A stretch of DNA of 64,000 nucleotides, taken from Fusobacteriaceae bacterium (GTDB lineage Bacteria; Fusobacteriota; Fusobacteriia; Fusobacteriales; Fusobacteriaceae). Positions within the stretch are counted from its first letter, which is position 1. Every line of letters starts with the position of its first letter. Below, piece by piece: positions 42,764 to 51,200 of this stretch. The position numbers and the translations under genes were made by a program. Location: positions 1 to 64,000 of the forward strand of contig JAISTB010000014.1 in NCBI GenBank assembly GCA_031272775.1, read 5' to 3'. Below the pieces are notes generated by a model. It was not told where the DNA came from. It saw only the letters and a list, made by a program, of their open reading frames with translations, and ran no database searches.

Positions 42764-43228
42764 CTACTTTTTCGCGCTATTGGGTTTAGCGTTGCCGGGT
42801 TTACCGGTCAATTTGTTGAATTCAGCTTCTTTGATGGGTTTGCCTTTTTGATTGTAATATTTCGCGGATAATTTCTTTTTCATATCCTGGTCATTTACTA
42901 TTTCTGCACCCAATTGTCCGTTTTCATAGTATTCCCGATAAGTAATTTTCTCGGGGTTTCTATAGTCTATGAATATGCGCAATTGCCCGCTTTCATAATA
43001 AATTTCCGCCATTTTGACGGTTTTTGTGTCGGTCTTTTTGCCAATATTTTCATAAAATAAACTCTGGTAAGGTTTTTTTGCTTTAAGATAAGTAAAAGCG
43101 GTATAACTTATACCATCTCTCGTTTCGTTGTGGTAATCCATATTGTCTGGAGGTAAATCTTCCCATTTTGTGCTTGATCCAAACAGTAAAAAGCTTAGAA
43201 ATAAAGCGGTAAAAATCATTTTTTTCAT
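42764..43228 (-). CDS. Exported YwqK/MORN-like protein, AT-rich
   Basis: 154 residues: signal peptide (MIFTALFLSFLLFGSS) and YwqK-like strands (AEIYYESGQLRIFIDY, TYREYYENGQLGAEIV, SAKYYNQKGKPIKEAEF). This repeat pattern marks the so-called toxin-antitoxin YwqK family, whose members in Fusobacteria are usually exported and of unknown function. The gene is visibly richer in A+T than its neighbours and lies next to a palindrome array, which may point to separate acquisition. AGGAGG is 6 bases before the ATG. Confidence 0.75.
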   Translation of the reverse strand: MKKMIFTALFLSFLLFGSSTKWEDLPPDNMDYHNETRDGISYTAFTYLKAKKPYQSLFYENIGKKTDTKTVKMAEIYYESGQLRIFIDYRNPEKITYREYYENGQLGAEIVNDQDMKKKLSAKYYNQKGKPIKEAEFNKLTGKPGNAKPNSAKK

Positions 43229-43259
43229 AACAGCCTCCTAAATTGATTTAATTTGCTTC

Positions 43260-43427
43260 TGTCAACTTTGACAGGGGATAACCAGGGTTTAAACCTTGGT
43301 CCCGGGCCAGTCAGGGGCTCCGCCCCTGACCGGCCCACTCTTAAGAGATGCAGCGCGGCCCCTTCGGGGCCGCGCCGCAAAGGGTTCCGCTCAAACTTGG
43401 GGAAGTCGCGCTCGTGAAGTAGAACCC
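43260..43427. repeat. Array of five adjacent hairpins plus a long-range stem
   Basis: In order: TGTCAA/TTGACA (43260-43273); ACCAGGGTTT/AAACCTTGGT (43281-43300, one G-T pair); a 15-bp stem with one mismatch, GGGCC-A-GTCAGGGGC with GCCCCTGAC-C-GGCCC (43304-43336); CTCTTAAGAG (43338-43347); GCGCGGCCCC/GGGGCCGCGC (43353-43375). GGGTTC (43382-43387) can pair with GAACCC (43422-43427). Nothing in it codes. Confidence 0.85.
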
Positions 43428-43511
43428 GTGATAGTTTATCATATCACATTTTGAATATGCTGTCCAGAAGAATCCACAAAAATGCTCTGATATGGCGGAT
43501 GAAAATAAAGC

Positions 43512-43540
43512 TTGCATTGTAGGTCAAAATTCTTTATAAT
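43512..43540 (+). promoter_or_regulatory. Promoter of the D-aminoacylase-type gene
   Basis: TTGCAT, 17 bases, TATAAT. Predicted start near 43547, 75 bases before the ATG. Confidence 0.75.
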
Positions 43541-43621
43541 GGCAACAAGCGCCAAAAAAAGAACAACGATTTCTCCAATAAAACAACGAAAACGACCAAC
43601 CCAAAAACCCACGGAGGACCC

Positions 43622-44977
43622 ATGACCACAGCCATCAACAACGGAACCCTGATAGATCCCGCCAACCGCATATTTTCCAAGCTGAACATCGGCTTCGAAG
43701 ACGGCGTAATCACGTCGGTCTCAGCGACGCCCATGGCTGCCGACCGTGTCCTCGACGCCTCGGGAAAATACGTCTGCCCGGGTTTTGTGGACCTTCACAT
43801 GCACGAGGACTATGTGTCGGCGGGAGAAATCCGTCTCAACATCTTCCATAAAATGCTGAAAATGGGCGTGACCACCGCCATCGGCGGAAACTGCGGCATC
43901 TGTACCGACGATCCCGCCCGGTATCTCGACCTCGTGGACCGCGGGAACCCCATCCATTTCGGCATGCTGCTCCCCCATGAATACCTGCGCCGCGCCGCGG
44001 GCGTCACAGACCGCTACGGGCCGGTTTCTGCCGCTACGATCAGGGAAATGTCCACGCACGGCAAGCGGCTCATGAAAGAAGCGGGTCTCCTTGGCGTAAG
44101 TTTCGGGATCCGCTATGTTCCAGGCGCGGACTTCGCGGAGCTTTCGGAAATCGCGCGACTCGGCCGGGGCGCTTGCCTCTGCGCCCATGTGCGGGACGAC
44201 GCGGCCGCGATTTTTCCTTCCATCGAGGAATTCTTGAGCCTCGCCGACGGAACGGACACGCATTTCCAGATTTCCCATATCGGAAGCATGGCCGGATTCG
44301 GACAAATGCGGCAAGTCTACGCCATGGTCGACGAAACCCGCGCCGCCCGGGGACTGTCCGTTTCCTTTGACTGCTATCCCTACGGCGCTTTCTGCACGGC
44401 CATCGGCGCAGCCACCTATGACGAAGGCTTTCTTGAGCGTTACGGCGCGGGCTATGGGGACCTCGAGGTCGCCGAAGGCCCCCATAAGGGAGAACGCTGC
44501 ACAGAGGCCCTTTTCCGGGAAATTCGGGCGAAAAGCCCCGGGACCCTGCTGATCGCCCATGTGATGCAGGAAGAGGAAATCGCCTTCGCCCTCGCGAATC
44601 CCAACACGGTCGTCGCCAGCGACGGGATCCTCGGCGAGACCGGCGACGGCCATCCGAGAGCCGCCGGGACCTTTCCTCGTTTCCTCAGCTGCTATGTCCG
44701 CGACCAAAAGACAATGTCCTTGTACGAGGGAATTCGGAAAATTACCGCCATGCCCGCCGATATTCTGGGGACTCACAAAGGCCGCCTCTCCGTCGGCGCC
44801 GACGCCGACCTCGTCATTTTCGATTATGAAAAACTGGCGGACCGGGCCGCATTTGCCGAAAGCGCCCTGCCCCCCGAGGGGATTGACTGCGTCATTGTGG
44901 GCGGGGAGATCGCGTACCGGGACGGCGTCATCCGAAACGACCGCGCCGGAAGGAGCGTCAGAAAAGCAAAAAATTAA
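43622..44977 (+). CDS. N-acyl-D-amino-acid deacylase-type amidohydrolase
   Basis: 451 residues. Amidohydrolase metal motif GFVDLHMHEDY (HxH), the GGNCGIC loop with the metal-bridging Cys typical of D-aminoacylases, HIGSMAGFGQMRQV, and ASDGILGETGDGHPRAAGTF, where the Asp and the HPR loop are diagnostic. It hydrolyses N-acyl-D-amino acids or related cyclic or D-peptides; E. coli-type dihydroorotases lack the GNCG loop. It is followed by three oligopeptide-type binding proteins, so it may process imported D-amino-acid-containing material. GGAGG precedes the ATG by 6 bases. Confidence 0.92.
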   Translation: MTTAINNGTLIDPANRIFSKLNIGFEDGVITSVSATPMAADRVLDASGKYVCPGFVDLHMHEDYVSAGEIRLNIFHKMLKMGVTTAIGGNCGICTDDPARYLDLVDRGNPIHFGMLLPHEYLRRAAGVTDRYGPVSAATIREMSTHGKRLMKEAGLLGVSFGIRYVPGADFAELSEIARLGRGACLCAHVRDDAAAIFPSIEEFLSLADGTDTHFQISHIGSMAGFGQMRQVYAMVDETRAARGLSVSFDCYPYGAFCTAIGAATYDEGFLERYGAGYGDLEVAEGPHKGERCTEALFREIRAKSPGTLLIAHVMQEEEIAFALANPNTVVASDGILGETGDGHPRAAGTFPRFLSCYVRDQKTMSLYEGIRKITAMPADILGTHKGRLSVGADADLVIFDYEKLADRAAFAESALPPEGIDCVIVGGEIAYRDGVIRNDRAGRSVRKAKN

Positions 44978-45034
44978 ATCCGGATCGGCTCCGGCCGGTT
45001 CCGACACAGGAAAATCAAAAATCCTTGTTTTCAC

Positions 45035-45063
45035 TTGCAAATTTATCGGGAATATAATAAAAT
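45035..45063 (+). promoter_or_regulatory. Promoter of the first peptide-binding protein gene
   Basis: TTGCAA, 17 bases, TAAAAT; a TATAAT four bases earlier is too close to this -35. The same TTGCAA -35 is used before the second paralogue. Confidence 0.55.
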
Positions 45064-45101
45064 AGTATCGTACAACCGATTTTAATTTTAGGGAGGAACT
45101 T

Positions 45102-46607
45102 ATGAAAAGATTTTGGAAACTACTATGTCTGACCCTGCTCGGTCTGCTTGTCCTGACTTCGGTCGTGGCGGCCGCGCCCAACGAACTGATCGTCGTACAG
45201 CAAACCGACGCCAAATCCCTGGACCCCACCGGTTCCAACGACGTGTATTCCCACAACCTGAATCTGAACATCTATGACAGACTGTTCGACTGGTCGCCGG
45301 AAATGAAAGTGGAGCCGAGTCTGGCGGAAAGTTACAAGCAGATCGACCCGCTGACCCTTGAAGTCAAGATCAAAAAGGGCGTAAAATTCCATAACGGCGA
45401 CGAGCTGACGGCCGAAGACGTGAAATTTACCCTCGAACGGGCTTCCAAACAACCCCAGGTCATCACGTATTTCTCCCCGATCACGGGCGTAGAGATCGTC
45501 GATCCCTATACGGTCAAAATCACGACGGAAAAACCCTACGGGCCCCTGATCAACGCCTTGGCCCACGCGGGCGGTTCCATCGTCAACAAAAAATACGTTA
45601 CGGCCGACGAAAAGAAGGCCTTCCTTGAACCCGTCGGCACGGGCCCCTTCAAGTATGAGTCCTGGCAGTCGGGCGACAGGATCGTCCTCGCGGCCAATAA
45701 GGACTATTTCAATGGCGCGCCCGGCGTTGACAAGATCACGTACCGGGTTATCCCCGAAAGTGTAAACAGAGCGATTGCGTTGGAGACAAAAGAAGTAGAC
45801 GTTGTTCTCGTGGTGGATCCTGTTGACGCTCCCAACGTAAAAGCGAAAAAGTACATCAAAGTCTATGAGCTGCCTGCCCTTTCGATGACCTATCTCGGCT
45901 TTAACTGCGAGAAAGCGCCTCTGGACGACGTTCGCGTGCGCCAGGCCATCGTTTACGCGATCAACCTGCCCGACATAGTGGACACCGCCTTCCTCAAGGC
46001 CGCCGTTCCCGCCAATTCCGCCGTACCTCAGGGCGTTATGGGCTACAACAAGAATCTCCAGTCCCCCGTACGGGATGTGGAAAAATCCAAGGCCCTCTTG
46101 AAAGAAGCCGGCATCAAGGACAGACTGAAATTGAAGCTGTGGATCAACGAAAACAAGTCCCGGGAAGATTCCGCCGTCATTATGCAGGCGCAGCTGGCCG
46201 AAGTGGGCATTGACGTCTCCATCGAAAAGCTCGAATGGGGCGCCTACCTCGACAAACTGGGCAGAGGCGAGCACGATCTCTTTATCCTCGGCTGGTCGAC
46301 GTCCCCGGATCCCAACGAAGCCATGAACGCCCTCTTCAACAGCAAGAACAAGGGACACGCGGGCAACCGTTCCTTCTATGGAAATCCCAGAGTGGACGAA
46401 CTTCTGGATAAGGGTCAGGAAGTCACCGACCCCGCCGTCCGGATCCCCATGTATGAAGAAGCCCAGGAAATCGTTTGCCGCGAAGCGGCCGTTCTCCCCA
46501 TGGTCAACCCCTACAGCATCGTGGCCGTACAGGACTATGTGGAAGGCTTTGAAATGAACCCGCGCAGCATGTACATGATGAAAAACGTAAAAAAGAACAA
46601 GAAATAA
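45102..46607 (+). CDS. ABC peptide-binding protein, SBP family 5 (paralogue 1 of 3)
   Basis: 501 residues: signal peptide (LLCLTLLGLLVLTSVVAAAP), then the family 5 pattern QQTDAKSLDPTGSNDVYSHN, KGVKFHNGDELTAEDVKFTL, PVGTGPFKYESW and GDRIVLAANKDYF. Family 5 proteins deliver oligopeptides, dipeptides, glutathione or nickel to an ABC permease; none is encoded nearby. No lipobox is visible, so it is probably free in the periplasm, which implies an outer membrane. Own promoter and own terminator. Confidence 0.95.
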   Translation: MKRFWKLLCLTLLGLLVLTSVVAAAPNELIVVQQTDAKSLDPTGSNDVYSHNLNLNIYDRLFDWSPEMKVEPSLAESYKQIDPLTLEVKIKKGVKFHNGDELTAEDVKFTLERASKQPQVITYFSPITGVEIVDPYTVKITTEKPYGPLINALAHAGGSIVNKKYVTADEKKAFLEPVGTGPFKYESWQSGDRIVLAANKDYFNGAPGVDKITYRVIPESVNRAIALETKEVDVVLVVDPVDAPNVKAKKYIKVYELPALSMTYLGFNCEKAPLDDVRVRQAIVYAINLPDIVDTAFLKAAVPANSAVPQGVMGYNKNLQSPVRDVEKSKALLKEAGIKDRLKLKLWINENKSREDSAVIMQAQLAEVGIDVSIEKLEWGAYLDKLGRGEHDLFILGWSTSPDPNEAMNALFNSKNKGHAGNRSFYGNPRVDELLDKGQEVTDPAVRIPMYEEAQEIVCREAAVLPMVNPYSIVAVQDYVEGFEMNPRSMYMMKNVKKNKK

Positions 46608-46654
46608 AGCCGAAAACCGTGGACACAGGATTTCGATAGTGTAAGAAAGCAGGT

Positions 46655-46686
46655 AAAAAGGGGCGAAGCGCGCTTTGCCCCTTTTT
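46655..46686 (+). terminator. Terminator between binding-protein paralogues 1 and 2
   Basis: AAAAAGGGGC paired with GCCCCTTTTT, extended inward by GAAG/CTTT, with a CGCG tip. The stem is symmetric, so it could act in either direction; it follows the stop of paralogue 1 by about 50 bases. Confidence 0.85.
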
Positions 46687-46710
46687 GCGTGGAAAATTTC
46701 CAGAAAAAAC

Positions 46711-46739
46711 TTGCAAAAACTCCACAATAACGCTACAAT
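46711..46739 (+). promoter_or_regulatory. Promoter of binding-protein paralogues 2 and 3
   Basis: TTGCAA, 17 bases, TACAAT, 33 bases before the ATG at 46773. Confidence 0.8.
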
Positions 46740-46772
46740 CACTTATATCGCATATTCATCAGGAGGCATGAG

Positions 46773-48269
46773 ATGAAAAGACAACTCAAGGTAAAACTTA
46801 TGGCATTGCTGCTCCTCGTATTCTGCGGGGTTCTGCAGGCCGCGGGGGAGCTCGTGATCGCCCAGCAGGCGGACGCCAGGTCACTGGATCCCTCATTTTC
46901 AAATGACGTGTATTCCCACAACGTCAACGTCAACATCTACGACAGGCTTGTGGACTGGTCCCCGACCATGACGCCGGAAAATTCCCTCGCGGAAAGCTTC
47001 AAGCAGCTGGATCCCCTGACGCTGCAGGTGAAAATCAAAGAGGGCGTAAAATTCCACAACGGCGACGAGCTGACGTCCGAAGACGTCAAATTCACCATTG
47101 AACGGAGCTCCAAGGTGCCGGCGGCCAAGACGTATTACGGCGACGTGGACCATGTGGACATTGTGGACAAATATACGGTTAACATCGTTACCAAAATCCC
47201 CTACGGTCCCATCATGAATACGCTGGCCCAGACAAGCGGCTCCATTTTGAACAAAAAATACGTGGAAGCCAACGGCGACAAGGCCTTCCAGCAACCTGTG
47301 GGCACGGGACCCTTCAAATTCAAATCCTGGCAGTCGGGGGACCGGATCATTCTCGACGCCAACAAGGACTATTTCCGCGGCGCGCCCGGCACAACAGGCG
47401 TTATTTTCCGCGTCATCCCCGAAAGCACGAACCGGACCATCGCCCTTGAGACAAAGGAAATCGACATGGCCCTCGTGATCGACCCCGTGGATGCCGCTAC
47501 GGTCCGGAGCAGGGACTATCTGAAGCTCCATGAGATGCCCTCGCTCTCGTTTACCTATCTCGGCTACAACTGCAAGAAAGCGCCTCTCGACGACGCCCGG
47601 GTCAGAAAGGCCATCGCCCTCGGCATCAACCTCCCCGATATCGTGGATACGGCGTTCCAGAAAGCGGCTGTGCCCGCCTATTCCGTCATCGCGGAGGCGA
47701 CCCTCGCTTACAAGAAGGACCTCCCGAGACCCAAGCGGGACGTGGAGGCGGCCAAAGCGCTCTTGAAGGAAGCGGGCTTTGAAAAGGGCCTGAAACTCAA
47801 GCTCTGGCTCAACGAAAACCAGTCGCGGAAGGACTCCGCCGTCATCATTCAGGCGCAGCTGGCGGAAATCGGCATCGACGTCACGATCGAAATCCTCGAG
47901 TGGGGCGCTTATCTGACGAGACTCAGCAACGCCGAACACGAGCTCTTCCTGCTCGGCTGGTCCGGATCTCCCGATCCCGACGGCGGCATGTACGCGCTGT
48001 TCAATTCCAAGAATTTCGGCGAGGGCGGCAACAATTCCTTCTACAAAAACGACCGTGTGGACGAGCTTTTGGACAAAGGACGGGCCACAACCGACGCGGC
48101 GGCGCGAATTCCGCTCTATGAGGAAGCCCAGGAAATCCTGATCGAGGAACAGGCCGTATGCCCGCTGGTCAATCCCATCAATATGGTCGGCGCCCAGGCG
48201 TCCCTGACAGGTTTTGACATGAATCCGCGCAGCGTATACTTCTTCCGGAACATCAAAAAGGCAAAATAA
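46773..48269 (+). CDS. ABC peptide-binding protein, SBP family 5 (paralogue 2 of 3)
   Basis: 498 residues, colinear with its neighbours: signal peptide (MALLLLVFCGVLQAAG), QQADARSLDPSFSNDVYSHN, EGVKFHNGDELTSEDVKFTI and PVGTGPFKFKSW. The middle segment MPSLSFTYLGYNCKKAPLDD differs from paralogue 1 at scattered positions, suggesting divergence in ligand choice after duplication. It shares a transcript with paralogue 3, which begins 35 bases on with no terminator between. Confidence 0.95.
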   Translation: MKRQLKVKLMALLLLVFCGVLQAAGELVIAQQADARSLDPSFSNDVYSHNVNVNIYDRLVDWSPTMTPENSLAESFKQLDPLTLQVKIKEGVKFHNGDELTSEDVKFTIERSSKVPAAKTYYGDVDHVDIVDKYTVNIVTKIPYGPIMNTLAQTSGSILNKKYVEANGDKAFQQPVGTGPFKFKSWQSGDRIILDANKDYFRGAPGTTGVIFRVIPESTNRTIALETKEIDMALVIDPVDAATVRSRDYLKLHEMPSLSFTYLGYNCKKAPLDDARVRKAIALGINLPDIVDTAFQKAAVPAYSVIAEATLAYKKDLPRPKRDVEAAKALLKEAGFEKGLKLKLWLNENQSRKDSAVIIQAQLAEIGIDVTIEILEWGAYLTRLSNAEHELFLLGWSGSPDPDGGMYALFNSKNFGEGGNNSFYKNDRVDELLDKGRATTDAAARIPLYEEAQEILIEEQAVCPLVNPINMVGAQASLTGFDMNPRSVYFFRNIKKAK

Positions 48270-48304
48270 CAGATTCAAAATGAAAATTCCAAAACGGAGG
48301 TAAC

Positions 48305-49804
48305 ATGAAAAGAGTATCACAACTGATTTTACTGGCTTTACTGCTCGCATTGACCTCTTTTGTTCTCTCGGCGAGAAATACCGACGCGCTGATCGTCGTC
48401 CAGCAATCGGACGCGAAGACGCTGGATCCCTCGGGATCTTCCGACGCCTATTCCAGCAATGTGAACCTCAATCTCTACGACAGGCTCTTTGACTACAATA
48501 CCGAAATGAAGATTACGCCGAGCCTGGCCGAAAGCTACCGGCAGCTGGATGAGCTGACGCTGCAGGTCGTCCTCAAGAAAGGCGTCAAGTTCCATAACGG
48601 AGACGAGTTGACGGCCGAAGACGTGAAATTTTCCCTCGAGCGGGCGGCCTCGGCCCCCGCGGCCCTGACGTACTTCGGCAACGTGGAAAAAGTCGAAATC
48701 GTCGATCCCTATACGGTCAACATCGTTACGAAAAAGCCCTACGGGCCCCTGCTCAACAGTCTCGCCAACGCCCTGGGCTCGATTGTCAACAAAAAATATG
48801 TGGAATCAGCCGGTCCCGAGGCTTTCTTCAAGCCCGTGGGCACGGGACCCTTTATTTTTGAATCCTGGAAAGCCGGCGACCGGATCAGCCTCAAGACAAA
48901 CAAGGCCTATTTCAACGGCCCCTCCAAAGTGGACGGCCTCTTGTTCCGGGTCATTCCCGAGAGCACGAACCGGACCATTGCGCTGGAGACCGGGGAAGTG
49001 GACATTGTCCTGACCGTATCCCCCGTGGACGCCGACGCCGTCGAGAAAAACGACCATCTGAAGATGTACCGTCGGCCTTCCGCGGCGCTGAATTACATGG
49101 GACTCAACTGTGAAAAGGGCGCGACGGCAGATATCCGCGTCCGTCAGGCCATCGCGGCGGCGCTGAATTTGAGCGACGTCAACATCGCCTTCGGGCGTCT
49201 GGCCATCCCCGCGTATTCCGTGATTCCGCCCGATGTGCTGGGCTATGTGGAAAACCCCGAACCGAAACAGAATCTCGAAAAGGCGAAAAAGCTCCTGGCC
49301 GAAGCGGGCTACAAAGACGGGCTGAAGCTGAAATTCTGGACAAACGAAAATTCGGCGCGGAAAGACGCCGCCGTCATTATGCAGGCGCAACTCAAAGAAG
49401 CCGGCATCCTCATCGATATCGAGATCCTTGAGTTCGGCGCTTATCTCGAGCGGCTGAACAAAGGAGAGCACGATCTCTATCTGCTGGGTACCCTGGGTTC
49501 CACGGACCCCGACGGCTCCCTTTACTCGCTGCTGCACTCGGGCAGCAAGGGAAGCGGCGGTAACCGGTCCTTCTACGCGAACAAAACCGTCGACGAGAAC
49601 CTCGACCTAGGTCGCTCCTCCACCGATATCCCCGAAAGGACAAAGGCTTATCAGAAAGTCGCGGAAATCGCCAAAGAAGAAATCCCCGTGGTTCCTCTTG
49701 TCTATCCACCGGTTTCCGTAGGCGCCCAGGATTATATCGAAGGATTTTATCCCTATCCGACCTTTACGTTCTTATTTAAAGACGTGACGAAAATCAGGAA
49801 GTAA
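48305..49804 (+). CDS. ABC peptide-binding protein, SBP family 5 (paralogue 3 of 3)
   Basis: 499 residues with signal peptide (LILLALLLALTSFVLSA), QQSDAKTLDPSGSSDAYSSN, KGVKFHNGDELTAEDVKFSL and PVGTGPFIFESW. It is the most diverged of the three: the second half reads LGTLGSTDPDGSLYSLLHSG where the others have LGW-S-PDP. The last four codons overlap the 3' end of the convergent nucleoside phosphorylase gene by 11 bases. Confidence 0.95.
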   Translation: MKRVSQLILLALLLALTSFVLSARNTDALIVVQQSDAKTLDPSGSSDAYSSNVNLNLYDRLFDYNTEMKITPSLAESYRQLDELTLQVVLKKGVKFHNGDELTAEDVKFSLERAASAPAALTYFGNVEKVEIVDPYTVNIVTKKPYGPLLNSLANALGSIVNKKYVESAGPEAFFKPVGTGPFIFESWKAGDRISLKTNKAYFNGPSKVDGLLFRVIPESTNRTIALETGEVDIVLTVSPVDADAVEKNDHLKMYRRPSAALNYMGLNCEKGATADIRVRQAIAAALNLSDVNIAFGRLAIPAYSVIPPDVLGYVENPEPKQNLEKAKKLLAEAGYKDGLKLKFWTNENSARKDAAVIMQAQLKEAGILIDIEILEFGAYLERLNKGEHDLYLLGTLGSTDPDGSLYSLLHSGSKGSGGNRSFYANKTVDENLDLGRSSTDIPERTKAYQKVAEIAKEEIPVVPLVYPPVSVGAQDYIEGFYPYPTFTFLFKDVTKIRK

Positions 49805-51101
49805 GAATCTCAAGGATCACGTTCCGCCGGGGGACGACGTCCCCGGAAAATCCGAAGGCCCGCCCGAGAAGATCGCGGGCGGCTTCGAGGTTTTCCCCGC
49901 CGTTGTATTGCAAAATGGCGAGGGGCTCCCCCTTGCGGACGGGATCCCCGATTTTTTTCCGGAGCAATATGCCGACCCCGGGATCAATGTCATCCTCTTT
50001 TTTTGTTCGTCCCGCCCCCAGGAGCATGGCCGCCCGACCCACACTCCCGGCGTCCAGTCGGGCGACCCAGCCGTCCGTCGGGGAGAGGCAGGCCGTCTCC
50101 CGGGAAGGTCCGGGCAAAAGCGCGTAGTCGTCGACAACGGCCGGATCGGCTCCCGCGTAGGCGAGAAATTCCCTGAAGCGCGCAAGGGGCTTGCCGCTTC
50201 GGATCATATCGTCGCAAAGCCGCTTGCCTTCTTCCATTCCCTTGGTTTTTCCCGCCATCATCAGTCCCGCCGCGACCAGCGTCGCGACCAGTTCCGTAAA
50301 ATCCGCCGGTCCTTTTCCCTTGAGGGTATCCATGGCCTCCATGACTTCGTTGGCGTTTCCGACCGCAAGGCCCAGGGGCTGCTCCATGTCGGAGAGGACG
50401 CTCACAGTCTTCCGGCCGAGCTTCGCGCCGATGGTCGCCATGACCCGGGAAAGCTCCCGGGCCGAAGGCAGATCCTTCATAAAGGCGCCCGAGCCCACCT
50501 TGACGTCAAGCAGGATTCCGTCGCTGCCGAGGGCCAGTTTTTTGCTCATAATGGAGCTCGCGATCAGGGGAATGCTGTTGACGGTCCCCGTCACGTCCCT
50601 GAGCGCGTAGATTTTTTTGTCCAAAGGGACGATTTTGTCGGTGGAGCCCATGATCCCGCCGCCCAGAGCTTCGACCATGGCGATGAGCTCTTTTTTGTCT
50701 TCGGGGAAATGAAAGCCCGGGATGGCCTCAAATTTGTCGACGGTCCCGCCCGTATGTCCGAGCCCCCGGCCCGAAAGCTTGATCTCGCCGATGCCAAAGC
50801 AGCCGTAAATGCCGGTTAACGCGATGGTGGTTTTGTCTCCGACGCCCCCGGTCGAATGCTTGTCCAGCAAAAATCCGCTGTGTCCGGGAATATCGACGGT
50901 TTCCCCGCTGTCCCGCATGACTTCCGTAAAAGTCAGCAATTCCCCTTCACTCATGCCCCGAAAGTAGACGGCCATCAGAAAGGCCGACATCTGGTAATCG
51001 GGAATGGCGCCCGACAGGTATTCAGTGAGGAAAAAGCGAATCTCCTCTCCGCTCAGCACGCTTCCGTCCCGCTTTTTTTCGATAATCTCGCTTGCCCGCA
51101 T
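49794..51101 (-). CDS. Pyrimidine-nucleoside (thymidine) phosphorylase
   Basis: 435 residues from the ATG at 51101, chosen for GGGGGG nine bases upstream and for the family start MRASEIIEKKRDG. The signature DKHSTGGVGDKTTIAL binds phosphate; KKLALGSDGILLDVKVGSGAFMKD is the second hallmark. It splits thymidine, uridine or deoxyuridine into base and (deoxy)ribose-1-phosphate. The length matches the Pdp/DeoA group of Firmicutes-like bacteria. Salvage context: purine nucleoside phosphorylase lies at 55941 and uracil permease at 17454. Confidence 0.95.
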   Translation of the reverse strand: MRASEIIEKKRDGSVLSGEEIRFFLTEYLSGAIPDYQMSAFLMAVYFRGMSEGELLTFTEVMRDSGETVDIPGHSGFLLDKHSTGGVGDKTTIALTGIYGCFGIGEIKLSGRGLGHTGGTVDKFEAIPGFHFPEDKKELIAMVEALGGGIMGSTDKIVPLDKKIYALRDVTGTVNSIPLIASSIMSKKLALGSDGILLDVKVGSGAFMKDLPSARELSRVMATIGAKLGRKTVSVLSDMEQPLGLAVGNANEVMEAMDTLKGKGPADFTELVATLVAAGLMMAGKTKGMEEGKRLCDDMIRSGKPLARFREFLAYAGADPAVVDDYALLPGPSRETACLSPTDGWVARLDAGSVGRAAMLLGAGRTKKEDDIDPGVGILLRKKIGDPVRKGEPLAILQYNGGENLEAARDLLGRAFGFSGDVVPRRNVILEILTS

Positions 51102-51122
51102 AAAAAATCCCCCCTTTTGTTC

Positions 51123-51183
51123 TGTACACTTGCCTTTCGATGTGCTATAATTTATTCTATCACGTTTCACCGTGAAAAAGCAA
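51123..51183. promoter_or_regulatory. Overlapping divergent promoters with a shared palindromic operator
   Basis: Plus strand: TGTACA (51123-51128), 17 bases, TATAAT (51146-51151) with TGC before it. Minus strand: TTGCTT (51183-51178), 18 bases, TAGAAT (51159-51154) with TGA before it. TTTCACCGTGAAA (51165-51177), a perfect 13-bp palindrome, lies between the minus -35 and -10 and just past the plus start. Confidence 0.7.
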
Positions 51184-51200
51184 TCTCAGGGGGAAATTTC

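Larger units (their letters stand above)
43229..43621. other. 393-base intergenic region: palindrome array and promoter
   Basis: No gene. Positions 43260-43427 hold a run of palindromes (separate entry), then about 80 bases of AT-rich sequence without clear features, then the promoter at 43512-43540 and the leader of the D-aminoacylase-type gene. Confidence 0.8.

Noticed and set aside
43260-43427. tRNA or known riboswitch in the palindrome array
   Set aside because: No acceptor/T-loop pattern (GGTTCRANNCC in register with an anticodon arm) and no aptamer consensus I recognise.
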